Positions 38,248-46,466 of a stretch of 64,000 nucleotides of DNA are shown piece by piece (position 1 is the stretch's first letter; each line of letters begins with the position of its first letter). Location: positions 1-64,000 of the forward strand of contig JAXLST010000009.1 in assembly GCA_046330435.1 (NCBI GenBank), in the 5' to 3' direction. This stretch comes from Ga0077560 sp046330435 (GTDB taxonomy: Bacteria > Actinomycetota > Thermoleophilia > Miltoncostaeales > Miltoncostaeaceae). The position numbers and the translations under genes were made by a program. Below the pieces are notes generated by a model, which was not told where the DNA came from, did not search any database, and worked only from the letters and a program-made list of their open reading frames with translations.

Positions 38248-40239
38248 GTGAGCCTGCTCGGCCGCGCTCTGCTCCTGCTGGCGCTGCTCGCCGCGATCTA
38301 CGCGGTGGCGGCGGCCCTGATGTCCCGGCAGGGCGGCCGGCGCTCCCTGCAGCGCTCCGCCGAGCGCGCGGTCTACGCGGTGTGCGGCCTGGTCACCGGC
38401 GCCGCGCTGCTCATGATCTTCGCGCTGGTCACCGACCGCTTCGAGCTGCGGCACGTGGCGGAGTACAGCTCCTCCACGCTCGCGCTCAAGTTCAAGATCA
38501 GCGCCCTGTGGGCCAGCCAGGCCGGCTCCCTGCTGCTGTGGGCCTGGATCATGTCCTGCTACGCCGCGCTCGCCGTGTGGCTCAACCGGCACCGCAGCCG
38601 GGAGCTCATGCCGGTGGTCACCGCGGTGCTCATGGTGATCGCCGGGTTCTTCCTGGTGATGCTCAGCTTCCTCAGCAGCCCGTTCGAGACGCTGGCGGTC
38701 ACGCCGGCCGAGGGCCGCGGGCTCAACCCGCTGCTGCAGAACGAGTACATGATGGCCCACCCGCCCATGCTCTACCTGGGCTACGTGGGGCTCTCCATCC
38801 CGTTCGCATTCGCGATCGCCGCCCTGGTCACGCGCCGGCTCGACACGCAGTGGATCGGCTACATCCGCCGGTGGACGGTCGTGTCGTGGCTGTTCCTCGG
38901 CGTCGGGATCCTGCTCGGCTCCCGCTGGGCGTACCACGAGCTCGGCTGGGGCGGCTACTGGGCCTGGGACCCCGTCGAAAACGCCGCGTTCATGCCGTGG
39001 CTGGTGGCCACCGCCTTCCTGCACTCGGTGATGGTGCAGGAGCGCCGGGGGATGCTGAAGGTCTGGAACATGGTGCTGGTGGTGCTCACCTTCATCCTGG
39101 GCCTGTTCGGCACCTTCCTCACGCGCTCCGGGATCGTCGCCTCGGTCCACGCGTTCGGTGAGAGCACCCTGGGCCCGTTCTTCCTGGGCTTCATCCTGGT
39201 GGCGCTCGGCGGGTCGCTGGCGCTGCTGTTCAGCCGCCTGCCGGAGCTCCGCAGCCGCCACTCGCTCGAGAGCTACGTGAGCCGCGAGGCGGTCTTCCTC
39301 TACAACAACCTGCTGCTGGTGGGGCTGGCCTTCGCGGTGTTCTGGGGGACGATCTTCCCGGTCATCACCGAGGCCGTGAAGGGCGAGAAGATCACCGTGG
39401 GCGTGGGCTTCTACAACCAGGTGGCCATGCCCATCGGCATCGCCCTGCTCATCCTCACCGGCGTGGGCCCGCTCATCCCGTGGCGCAAGGCCTCCGGGGA
39501 GCAGCTGCTGCGGCGGTTCGCGGCCTCCGGGGCGATCGCCGTCGCCGGCGGGGTGCTGCTGGCCGTGTTCACCGACGCCTGGGACAACCTCTGGGCCGGC
39601 GTGGTGTTCACCGCGTGCATCTTCGTGACCGCCTGCGTGGGCGGCGAGTTCTGGCGCGGCACCAGGGTGCGGCACGCCCTGGGCGGCGTGTCGTGGCCCG
39701 GCGCGCTCGTGCAGCTGGTGCAGCGCAACCGGCGCCGCTACGGCGGCTACATCGTCCACCTGGGCGTGGTGCTGCTGTTCGTCGGCCTCGCCGGGTCCAA
39801 CGCGTTCACCAGCCAGCGGGACTTCGCGCTCAACAAGGGCGAGCGCGGCGAGGTGGCCGGCTACACCATCGTCAACGAGGGCTTCACGCGGACGCGGACC
39901 GACCACAAGGGCACCGTCTCCGTGCAGCTCGGCGTGTTCAAGGGCGGGGACCGCGTCGCGACGCTGCGCCCGGCGCGCGACTTCTACTTCGCCAGCCAGC
40001 AGCCCTCCACGGAGGTCGCGCTGGACTCCGGCCCCTCCCGGGACCTCTACGCGGTGCTCGGCGGCCTGGACGAGCGCGGGCTGGCCCGCGTCTCGATCTT
40101 CGTGAACCCCCTGGTCATGTGGTTGTGGATCGCCGGCGTCGTCATCTTCGCCGGCGGGCTCATCGCCGCCTGGCCCGGCCCCCGCGCCCGCCGGCAGGAG
40201 CAGGAGTCGACCTCCGCCGTCACCGGGGTGGCCCGCTGA
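38248..40239 (+). CDS. ccmF: Cytochrome c haem lyase subunit CcmF
   Basis: Large polytopic membrane protein of 663 residues that attaches haem to apocytochrome c outside the membrane. The diagnostic WWD-type loop is ELGWGGYWAWDPVENAAFMP, followed by LHSVMVQERRGMLKVWN. Conserved histidines lie on helices around MAHPPMLYLGYVG and RRRYGGYIVHLGVVLLF. Length and about a dozen or more hydrophobic segments match CcmF. GTG start at 38248. ccmABCD and ccmG/H are not in the window, so the rest of the pathway must be elsewhere. Confidence 0.95.
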   Translation: MSLLGRALLLLALLAAIYAVAAALMSRQGGRRSLQRSAERAVYAVCGLVTGAALLMIFALVTDRFELRHVAEYSSSTLALKFKISALWASQAGSLLLWAWIMSCYAALAVWLNRHRSRELMPVVTAVLMVIAGFFLVMLSFLSSPFETLAVTPAEGRGLNPLLQNEYMMAHPPMLYLGYVGLSIPFAFAIAALVTRRLDTQWIGYIRRWTVVSWLFLGVGILLGSRWAYHELGWGGYWAWDPVENAAFMPWLVATAFLHSVMVQERRGMLKVWNMVLVVLTFILGLFGTFLTRSGIVASVHAFGESTLGPFFLGFILVALGGSLALLFSRLPELRSRHSLESYVSREAVFLYNNLLLVGLAFAVFWGTIFPVITEAVKGEKITVGVGFYNQVAMPIGIALLILTGVGPLIPWRKASGEQLLRRFAASGAIAVAGGVLLAVFTDAWDNLWAGVVFTACIFVTACVGGEFWRGTRVRHALGGVSWPGALVQLVQRNRRRYGGYIVHLGVVLLFVGLAGSNAFTSQRDFALNKGERGEVAGYTIVNEGFTRTRTDHKGTVSVQLGVFKGGDRVATLRPARDFYFASQQPSTEVALDSGPSRDLYAVLGGLDERGLARVSIFVNPLVMWLWIAGVVIFAGGLIAAWPGPRARRQEQESTSAVTGVAR

Positions 40240-40252
40240 CCACGGCGGCGGC

Positions 40253-40561
40253 GTGACCCCCGTCGTCGTCGCGGTGGTGCTGGTCGTCTGCGCGGCCCTC
40301 GCCGTCGCCGTGGCCTGGCCGCTGCTGCACCCGGTGCCGGAGGCAGAGGACCCGGCCGTCGCAGACGCGGAGCGCCGCGCGGTGGAGGACGAGCTGCACC
40401 AGTCGCTGGCGGCCATCAAGGAGATCGCCTTCGACCGCGACTCCGGGCACCTGTCGGAGGCCGACTTCGCGGCGCTGGACGCGGACGAGCGCGCACGCGC
40501 CATCGAGCTGATGCGCCGCCGGGACCGGCTGGCCTCCGGGGGGACGGAGCCCGGGCAGTGA
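40253..40561 (+). CDS. CcmI-like N-terminal-domain protein
   Basis: Small membrane protein of 102 residues: one N-terminal helix (VVVAVVLVVCAALAVAVAWP), then a cytoplasmic alpha-hairpin with DELHQSLAAIKEIAFDRDSG followed by HLSEADFAAL. That pattern matches the N-terminal unit of CcmI and related short proteins found after ccmF. The TPR domain that would hold apocytochrome is absent. GTG start; its stop overlaps the next gene's GTG. A role in cytochrome c maturation is inferred from pattern and position. Confidence 0.72.
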   Translation: MTPVVVAVVLVVCAALAVAVAWPLLHPVPEAEDPAVADAERRAVEDELHQSLAAIKEIAFDRDSGHLSEADFAALDADERARAIELMRRRDRLASGGTEPGQ

Positions 40562-41412
40562 GGTCCCGGGCCGCGCGCGCCGTCGTGGCGGCCGTCGTGG
40601 CGGTGCTCATCGCCCTGGTGGCGTCCGGCTGCACGTCCCGGCTGCAGATGACGGTGCAGATGGACCGCGACGGCCGGGGCACGGTCACGCTCACGCTGCG
40701 GATGGACCGGGACGCGCTCCAGACCCTGGGCCTGTCCGCCGACGACACCGACGCCATCGGGGCGCGGCTCGAGCCGATGCTCGCCGACGGCAACTGGTTC
40801 CCCGCCGGGAGCGGGGACACGGTGCGCAACGTGTTCGCGGTCAACACCGCCGACGACGGCTCCGTCTCGCTGTCCACGGCGAAGCGCTTCGACAACGTGG
40901 ACCAGCTGCGCCGCATCGTCGACGAGCGCCGCGACGTGCGCGCCCTGGCGGGGGAGGGCACGGGCCTGGACGCCCTGTTCGCCGGCCTGCCGGACCTGCC
41001 GGGCACCGCCCCGCTGCTCAACGAGTTCAGCTTCCGGCTGGGCGACGGCACCGGCGACAACCCGGGCTTCAACCTGTTCGCCCGCGGCGGGGTGGGGGAC
41101 ATCGGCCAGCAGACCTGCCAGGGCGACCGCGCCACCGGCTACTCGAAGACCCTCCGGGACGCGCTGGAGATCGAGTACCGGTTCCGGCTGCCCGGCGGTC
41201 CCGGCGCCACCAACGCCACCGAGTCCAGCGGGTCCGACAACGTGTGGCGCATCCGGTACGAGGACTGCCCGGCCCTCCAGGCGGAGTCCGGGGGCGGGAG
41301 CTCCAGCACCCTGGTGAACGGCGTGATCCTGGGTGCGCTTTCGGCGTTTCTCGTGATGGTGTTCCTCGTGAGGGGACTGCGGCGTCGGCGAAATCGGCGT
41401 TCCGTCAGCTGA
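40558..41412 (+). CDS. LppM-like lipoprotein with C-terminal membrane helix
   Basis: Exported protein of 284 residues with an N-terminal signal and lipobox (LIALVASGC, cysteine near residue 25). The extracellular domain contains SRLQMTVQMDRDGRGTVTLT, as in LppM-family lipoproteins of actinobacteria. A C-terminal helix (VILGALSAFLVMVFLVRGL) is followed by an arginine tail. Mycobacterial LppM affects phagosome trafficking; no such role is implied here. GTG start at 40558 overlaps the CcmI-like stop, making it the last gene of the cluster. Confidence 0.8.
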   Translation: MRSRAARAVVAAVVAVLIALVASGCTSRLQMTVQMDRDGRGTVTLTLRMDRDALQTLGLSADDTDAIGARLEPMLADGNWFPAGSGDTVRNVFAVNTADDGSVSLSTAKRFDNVDQLRRIVDERRDVRALAGEGTGLDALFAGLPDLPGTAPLLNEFSFRLGDGTGDNPGFNLFARGGVGDIGQQTCQGDRATGYSKTLRDALEIEYRFRLPGGPGATNATESSGSDNVWRIRYEDCPALQAESGGGSSSTLVNGVILGALSAFLVMVFLVRGLRRRRNRRSVS

Positions 41413-41460
41413 TCGGGGCACCCGATCGGCTCAAGATGTGAGACAACGGCGCCGATTGCC

Positions 41461-41490
41461 TTGACCGACGTCCGCAGCCGCCCGTAGAGT
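41461..41490 (+). promoter_or_regulatory. Promoter of the peptidoglycan-binding M23 gene
   Basis: TTGACC (41461-41466), an 18-base spacer and TAGAGT (41485-41490) make a good housekeeping promoter. Transcription would begin near 41497, giving a leader of about 140 bases. Confidence 0.6.
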
Positions 41491-41496
41491 CCGCGC

Positions 41497-41637
41497 CGAT
41501 CGTGCCCTCGCCCGATGGCACGCCGGTTCCGGCGGTTCGTCAGGGGCGACTGGAAACGCACTGACACCGTTGTCAGGGCAGACCGAGGAGCCCGAGTCAT
41601 CCGGCCGAAACGATTGCGCCATGCCACCGCGGGGACG
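41497..41637 (+). promoter_or_regulatory. Structured 5' leader of the M23 gene
   Basis: The leader contains CTGACA-CCGT-TGTCAG (41561-41576), a perfect 6-bp hairpin, and GGAGCCCGAGTCATCCGGCC about 25 bases later. Cell-wall hydrolase genes of actinobacteria often sit behind a c-di-AMP (ydaO-type) riboswitch, and part of this leader resembles it. The conserved 3' segment (AGCTAAC followed by GTAGGCG) is missing, so I do not call a riboswitch. Confidence 0.3.
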
Positions 41638-42513
41638 ATGCGAAGTCCCTGGTGGTTCACCCTCCTCGCCGCGGTGATCGCCGCGGTGTTCTCGTCGATG
41701 GCCGCCGCCGTCGACATCCCGACGACGACATCGTCGCCGGCCCCCGCGCCCGCCGCGCCGGTGCCCGACACCGCGCAGGCCCCGCAGCCCAGCGCGAGCG
41801 CCCCCGCCCCTGCCGCGGCCCCCGTGACGCTGCGCATCGGCTCCTTCGGCGCCGTCGTGCGCGACCTGCAGCGCGAGCTCCGCCGGCGCGGCCAGCGGTA
41901 CGTGAAGGTGGACGGCGCGTTCGGGCCCGCCACCCGCAAGGCCGTCAAGGCCGTCCAGCGCCGCCTGCGGATGCGTCCCACCGGGGTCGCGACGCCGGCC
42001 TTCCTCAAGCGCCTCGGCATCCAGACCTCCCGCGCCGCCGGCGGCACGCCGGTCCCCGCGGGCCTCACCCAGCCGGTCACCCTCGGCGCGAAGTACCTGC
42101 GCACGTTCCCGGTCCTCGGCAAGTACACGTACTCCGACGACTTCGGGGCCCCGCGCCACCAGGGCCGCCACGAGGGCAACGACATCATGGCCGACCGCGG
42201 CACGCCGATCGTCGCCGTCGCCGACGGCACCATCAAGCGGCTCACCCGCACCGAGACCGGTCTCGGCGGCATCTACGTCTGGCTCAAGGACACGGCCGGC
42301 AACGAGTACTACTACGCGCACATGGACACGATCGCCGCCGGCCTCGACGCGGACAGCGCCGTGCGCGCCGGCCAGGTGATCGGCACGGTGGGGAACACCG
42401 GCGACGCCCGCTACGGCGCCTGCCACCTGCACTTCGAGATCCACCCGGGCGGCGGCGGCGCCGTCGACCCGTTCAACGACCTGTCCGCGGTCGACCCGGC
42501 GAAGGCCCGCTGA
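41638..42513 (+). CDS. Secreted peptidoglycan-binding / M23 endopeptidase
   Basis: Exported cell-wall enzyme of 291 residues. Signal peptide residues 1-22 (FTLLAAVIAAVFSSMAAA), a proline-alanine linker, then a PG_binding_1 domain (GSFGAVVRDLQRELRRRGQR; GAFGPATRKAVKAVQRRL). The M23 metallopeptidase domain carries zinc ligands in GRHEGNDIMADRGTPIVAVA and CHLHFEIHPGG. Such enzymes cut peptide cross-links of peptidoglycan. The ATG at 41638 has GGGGA upstream and gives a proper signal; an earlier ATG at 41515 would add 41 arginine-rich residues and is less likely. Confidence 0.87.
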   Translation: MRSPWWFTLLAAVIAAVFSSMAAAVDIPTTTSSPAPAPAAPVPDTAQAPQPSASAPAPAAAPVTLRIGSFGAVVRDLQRELRRRGQRYVKVDGAFGPATRKAVKAVQRRLRMRPTGVATPAFLKRLGIQTSRAAGGTPVPAGLTQPVTLGAKYLRTFPVLGKYTYSDDFGAPRHQGRHEGNDIMADRGTPIVAVADGTIKRLTRTETGLGGIYVWLKDTAGNEYYYAHMDTIAAGLDADSAVRAGQVIGTVGNTGDARYGACHLHFEIHPGGGGAVDPFNDLSAVDPAKAR

Positions 42514-42572
42514 CGGAGCCCTCGGGGGGCGCCGGGCCAGGAGTCCGGCGCCCCGCGGCGAACACCACCACG

Positions 42573-43790
42573 TTGCGACGCACCAGCCGCCAAGCCCGCC
42601 TGCGCGCCGCGGTGCTCACCGCGGTCGTCGCCGGCGCCGCCCTCGCCGGGGGCGGGGCCCACCTCGCCGCGCAGTCCGCCTCCAAGAAGAAGGAGGACGT
42701 GGACAAGCGCCTGCAGCGCGCCGAGCAGCGCCTGCAGCAGGTGCGGGGCCGTGAGGCGGTGCTCACCTCGCAGGTCGCCGTGTACTCGGGCCGCATCCGC
42801 GAGGTCGAGGCCAAGCTCGCGCCGCTCCAGACCCGGCTCACGCGCCTGGAGGACGAGGTCGCCCAGCTGGAGGCGCGGCTCGCGGTTTTGAACTCCCGCC
42901 TGGACAGCGCACGGCGGCGCCTCGCGGACGCCGAGACCCGCCTGGTGCAGTCCCAGGGCGCCCTCTCGGACCGGCTGCGGGAGATCTACCGGGTGGGGGA
43001 GCCCGACCCCATCCTGGCCATGCTGGAGGCCGGGAGCCTCACCGACGCGCTCGAGACCCAGGCGATGCTCAAGCGCATCAGCGACCGCGACGGGGCGCTG
43101 GTGTCGTCCGCCAAGCGGTACGCCACCGAGGCCCAGCGGGCCCGCGACGAGATCCGCGACGCCCGCGACGAGGTGCAGGTCTCCGAGGAGCGGGCGACCG
43201 CGGCGGCCCAGGAGCTGCGCACGGCCACCGATGAGCTCAAGGGCCGCAAGGCGGAGCTGGAGAAGGTGAAGGGCCAGCGGGCCGCCCTGCTGTCGCGCGT
43301 GAAGGGCGACCGCGAGGACATCGAGGCCGAGACCAAGGACCTGCAGCGCGAGTCCGCGGCGCTGGCGGCGAAGATCGTCGCGGCGCAGAGCGGCGGCCGG
43401 GTGAGCGTGGACACCACGATCTCGTCGCGGGGGATGATCTACCCGGTCAACGGGCCGCTCACCTCCGGCTTCGGGATGCGCTGGGGCCGCATGCACGAGG
43501 GCATCGACATCGGCGTCGGCACCGGCACCCCGGTGGTCGCGGCGGCGTCGGGCACGGTGATCAGCGCGGGCTGGGGCGGCGGGTACGGGAACCTGGTGGT
43601 CATCGACCACGGCGGGGGCATCGCCACGGCGTACGCGCACAACAGCCGGCTGGTCGTGTCGGCCGGCCAGCAGGTGACCCAGGGCACGGTCATCGCCTAC
43701 TCGGGCAGCACGGGGCACAGCACCGGGCCGCACGTGCACTTCGAGGTGCGGGTCAACGGCCAGGCCGTCGACCCCATCCCGTACCTCTAG
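42573..43790 (+). CDS. Coiled-coil M23 endopeptidase (EnvC/NlpD-like)
   Basis: Exported protein of about 405 residues. Signal-like N-terminus (AAVLTAVVAGAALAGGGAHL), then long coiled coils at about residues 38-130 and 180-270 (KRLQRAEQRLQQVRGREAVL; LRTATDELKGRKAELEKVKG). The C-terminal M23 domain has zinc-site motifs MHEGIDIGVGTGTPV and GPHVHFEVRVNGQ. This is the layout of EnvC-type proteins that act at the division site, and also of other actinobacterial wall hydrolases. The start is uncertain; TTG 42573 fits the signal but has a weak ribosome site. Its stop shares CTAG with the convergent glycosylase gene. A second M23 gene directly upstream suggests a cell-wall unit. Confidence 0.85.
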   Translation: MRRTSRQARLRAAVLTAVVAGAALAGGGAHLAAQSASKKKEDVDKRLQRAEQRLQQVRGREAVLTSQVAVYSGRIREVEAKLAPLQTRLTRLEDEVAQLEARLAVLNSRLDSARRRLADAETRLVQSQGALSDRLREIYRVGEPDPILAMLEAGSLTDALETQAMLKRISDRDGALVSSAKRYATEAQRARDEIRDARDEVQVSEERATAAAQELRTATDELKGRKAELEKVKGQRAALLSRVKGDREDIEAETKDLQRESAALAAKIVAAQSGGRVSVDTTISSRGMIYPVNGPLTSGFGMRWGRMHEGIDIGVGTGTPVVAAASGTVISAGWGGGYGNLVVIDHGGGIATAYAHNSRLVVSAGQQVTQGTVIAYSGSTGHSTGPHVHFEVRVNGQAVDPIPYL

Positions 43791-44464
43791 CCGGCCAGCG
43801 CCTTCGCCCGGGCCAGCACGGCCTCCAGCATCGCGGGGGTGAGCCGCCCCGTGAAGGTGTTCTGCTGGCTCGGGTGGTAGCAGCCCACCAGCGTCACGTC
43901 GCCCACCGCCGCCTCCGCGCCGTGGCCGAACCGCGGCTTGGGCCGGGCGGTCCGGCCGGTCTCGGCGAGCACCCGCAGCGCGGCGTCCCACGCGATGCCG
44001 CCCAGGGCGAGCACCACCAGCGGGGACTGGATCACGAGCTCCCGCACCAGGTACGGCAGGCAGGTGTCGCGTTCGTCGGTGGTGGGCGTGTTGTCGGGCG
44101 GCGCGCACCGGACGGCCGCGACGAGGCGGCAGCCGATGAGCTGGAGACCGTCGTCGAGGGCCCGTGAGACGGGCTGGTTCGCCAGGCCCACCGCGTGCAT
44201 CGCGGCGATCAGGACGTCGCCGCTGCGGTCCCCGGTGAACACCCGCCCCGTGCGGTTCGCCCCGTGCGCGGCGGGGGCGAGGCCGACGATGAGCAGCGGG
44301 GCGTCGGCGGGGCCGAAGCCGGGCACCGGGCGTCCCCAGTACACCTGGTCGGCGAACGCCCGGCGCTTCTCGGCGGCGACGCGCTCCCGCCACTCCACCA
44401 GCCGCGGGCACAGCCGGCAGGAGGTGATCTCGGCGTCCAGCGCCGCCATGTCTGTTGCGGTCAC
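43787..44464 (-). CDS. Type-5 uracil-DNA glycosylase (iron-sulfur)
   Basis: Repair enzyme of 225 residues. It has the N-terminal cysteine pair CRLCPRL (C16 and C19) that, with two later cysteines (for example in DERDTCLPYL), holds a [4Fe-4S] cluster. Motif 1 reads GLAPAAHGANRTGRVFTGD and the leucine-loop motif reads GCYHPSQQNTFTGR, typical of family 5 (UdgB), which removes uracil and some other deaminated bases. GTG start at 44464 overlaps the hydrolase stop (GTGA), so the two are an operon. Confidence 0.9.
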   Translation of the reverse strand: MTATDMAALDAEITSCRLCPRLVEWRERVAAEKRRAFADQVYWGRPVPGFGPADAPLLIVGLAPAAHGANRTGRVFTGDRSGDVLIAAMHAVGLANQPVSRALDDGLQLIGCRLVAAVRCAPPDNTPTTDERDTCLPYLVRELVIQSPLVVLALGGIAWDAALRVLAETGRTARPKPRFGHGAEAAVGDVTLVGCYHPSQQNTFTGRLTPAMLEAVLARAKALAG

Positions 44465-45111
44465 GGGGCCAGGTGCTCCACGAGGAACGCCACCGTCTCG
44501 GTGAGGATCGCCGGGTCGTGCTGCAGGCTGCGGTGGTGCCCGCCCAGGATCACCCGCAGTCGCATGGGCTGCGGGGTGTGCTGGGCCAGGCCGAACGAGT
44601 GCGCCCACGGGACCGACTCGTCGCCGGTGGCGTGCCAGTAGCCGCGCGCGACGCCGTCACGGCGGGCGACGGCCGGCAACAGGGGAAGGCCGAGCGGCCA
44701 GTCGTCGCCGGTGCGCCGCGCGAGCGGCTCGGGCCGGGCCGGGCAGATGGCCGCGACGGCGCGCACCCGGGGTTCGCGGGCGGCGGCGAGGAGGGCCAGG
44801 TACCCGCCCATCGACGAGCCGCGCAGGCCGATGCGGGCGTGCCCGCGTTCGGCGAGCCACCCGGCGGCGGCGAGCACGTCGTCCACCGCACCGGCGTCCA
44901 GCACCCCGCCGGAGGCGCCGTGCCCGCGGACGTCCAGGCACACGGCCGCCATGCCGGCGCCGGCGCACCGTTCAGCGAAGTCCGCATGGTTCTCCTTGCG
45001 GCTGCCCAGGCCCGGCACCACCACGACGCCGGGGGCGCCGGCGGGGGCGTCGAAGGCGAGGCCCGCCAGTGGCGTGCCGTCGCGTGAGATGAGGGAGATC
45101 GAACTGGCCAT
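44461..45111 (-). CDS. Alpha/beta hydrolase
   Basis: Hydrolase of 216 residues with nucleophile elbow GLRGSSMGGYLAL, an oxyanion segment VVVPGLGSRKENH and a C-terminal histidine in ILGGHHRSLQHD. The fold resembles dienelactone hydrolase and acyl-peptidase-like serine hydrolases; the substrate is unknown. The gene is divergent from lysA and precedes the uracil-DNA glycosylase gene in an operon. Confidence 0.83.
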   Translation of the reverse strand: MASSISLISRDGTPLAGLAFDAPAGAPGVVVVPGLGSRKENHADFAERCAGAGMAAVCLDVRGHGASGGVLDAGAVDDVLAAAGWLAERGHARIGLRGSSMGGYLALLAAAREPRVRAVAAICPARPEPLARRTGDDWPLGLPLLPAVARRDGVARGYWHATGDESVPWAHSFGLAQHTPQPMRLRVILGGHHRSLQHDPAILTETVAFLVEHLAP

Positions 45112-45143
45112 GCGGACAGTGGGGGACGATACCGGGCGTCTGG

Positions 45144-45149
45144 TACCGT
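45144..45149 (+). promoter_or_regulatory. Probable -10 box of lysA
   Basis: TACCGT lies 12 bases before the lysA ATG at 45162, giving a leader of only a few bases. No ribosome-binding site is evident. Confidence 0.4.
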
Positions 45150-45161
45150 CCGATCGCTCTC

Positions 45162-46466
45162 ATGCTGGCGCTCGATCAGGTCCTGCCACCGTCGGCGACG
45201 GTCACCTCCGAGGGCCACCTGTCGGTCGGTGGGTGCGACCTCGTCGAGCTGGCGGAGGAGCACGGCACCCCGCTGGTGGTCTATGACGCGGGTGCCCTTC
45301 GCGCCATGGCCCGCGCGTACCGGGAGGCCGTCGCGCGCCACGCGCCGGGCGGCGAGGTCGTGTACGCCAGCAAGGCGTACTTCGGGCTGGCGATGCTCGG
45401 CATCGTCCGCGAGGAGGGCCTGTCGGTCGACGTCGCCTCCGGCGGCGAGCTGCACGCCGCGCTGCGGGCCGGCTTCGACCCCGCGCGCATCCACCTGCAC
45501 GGCAACAACAAGGACGTCCACGAGATCGGGGCGGCCCTGGACGCCGGCGTCGGCACCGTGGTGGTGGACAACCTCGACGAGATCGCCCTGCTGGAGCGCG
45601 AGGCGGCCGCCCGCGGCGTGCGCCAGCGGGTCCTGCTGCGCGTCACCCCCGGCATCACGCCCTCCACGCACGCCTACATCGCCACCGGCCAGTCCGACTC
45701 GAAGTTCGGCTTCCCGCTGGCCGGGCGAATGGCCCACGCCGGGGTGGATGCCGCGCGCCGCTCGCCGCACCTGGCGTTCGAGGGCGTCCACGCCCACCTC
45801 GGCTCCCAGCTGTTCGACCTGTCCGTGTACCGGCCCGCCGCGGAGGTCCTCGCCGACTTCGCGATGGAGGTCGGGCCGGAGGACATCACCACCGTCGACA
45901 TCGGCGGCGGCCTCGGCATCGCCTACACCGCCGAGGACCGGCCCCCCTCGGTGGACACGTTCGTCGAGACCCTCGCGGAGGCGGTGCACGACGCGTGGCG
46001 GGCGCGCGGCCTGCCGCTGCCGCGCCTGGTCACCGAGCCGGGCCGCTCCATCGCGGGCCGCGCCGGCGTGACCCTGTACCGCGTCGGCGCGATCAAGCCC
46101 ATCGAGGGCGTCCGCACGTACGCGTCGGTCGACGGCGGCATGAGCGACCTGCTGCGCCCCATGCTCTACGGCGCCGTGTACGAGCCGCTCGTCGCGAACA
46201 AGGCCGACGCCGAGCCCACCAACGTGGTGCGGCTCGTCGGCAAGCACTGCGAGAGCAGCGACGTGCTGGTGGGCGAGGCCCACCTGCCGCCGCTGGAGGT
46301 GGGGGACGTGGTGTGCGTGCCCGCCACCGGCGCGTACGGCGTGTCCATGGCCTCGAACTACAACGGGCAGCGCCGGCCCGCCGTGATCTTCTGCGAGAAC
46401 GGCACCTCGCGGGTCGTGACCCGCCGCGAGACGTACGACGACATCATCGCCAGGGACGTGCTGTAG
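45162..46466 (+). CDS. lysA: Diaminopimelate decarboxylase
   Basis: Makes lysine from meso-diaminopimelate. The 434-residue PLP enzyme has fold type III with the PLP lysine K71 in EVVYASKAYFGLAM. Substrate and cofactor motifs include GVHAHLGSQLFD, TVDIGGGLGIAY, VTEPGRSIAGRAG and the catalytic-cysteine region GKHCESSDVL. Length and order match bacterial LysA. thrB starts directly after its stop (46467), so both form an aspartate-family operon. Confidence 0.96.
   Translation: MLALDQVLPPSATVTSEGHLSVGGCDLVELAEEHGTPLVVYDAGALRAMARAYREAVARHAPGGEVVYASKAYFGLAMLGIVREEGLSVDVASGGELHAALRAGFDPARIHLHGNNKDVHEIGAALDAGVGTVVVDNLDEIALLEREAAARGVRQRVLLRVTPGITPSTHAYIATGQSDSKFGFPLAGRMAHAGVDAARRSPHLAFEGVHAHLGSQLFDLSVYRPAAEVLADFAMEVGPEDITTVDIGGGLGIAYTAEDRPPSVDTFVETLAEAVHDAWRARGLPLPRLVTEPGRSIAGRAGVTLYRVGAIKPIEGVRTYASVDGGMSDLLRPMLYGAVYEPLVANKADAEPTNVVRLVGKHCESSDVLVGEAHLPPLEVGDVVCVPATGAYGVSMASNYNGQRRPAVIFCENGTSRVVTRRETYDDIIARDVL

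Noticed and set aside
38125..41421. Open frame of more than 1000 codons on the minus strand opposite ccmE-ccmF
   Set aside because: It is antisense to clearly recognised ccm genes, its product is a low-complexity mix of R, G, H and A, and such long shadow frames are normal at this GC content.
41497..41637. c-di-AMP (ydaO-type) riboswitch before the M23 gene
   Set aside because: Only part of the pattern is visible; the conserved AGCTAAC and GTAGGCG segment is absent. Kept as a structured leader only.
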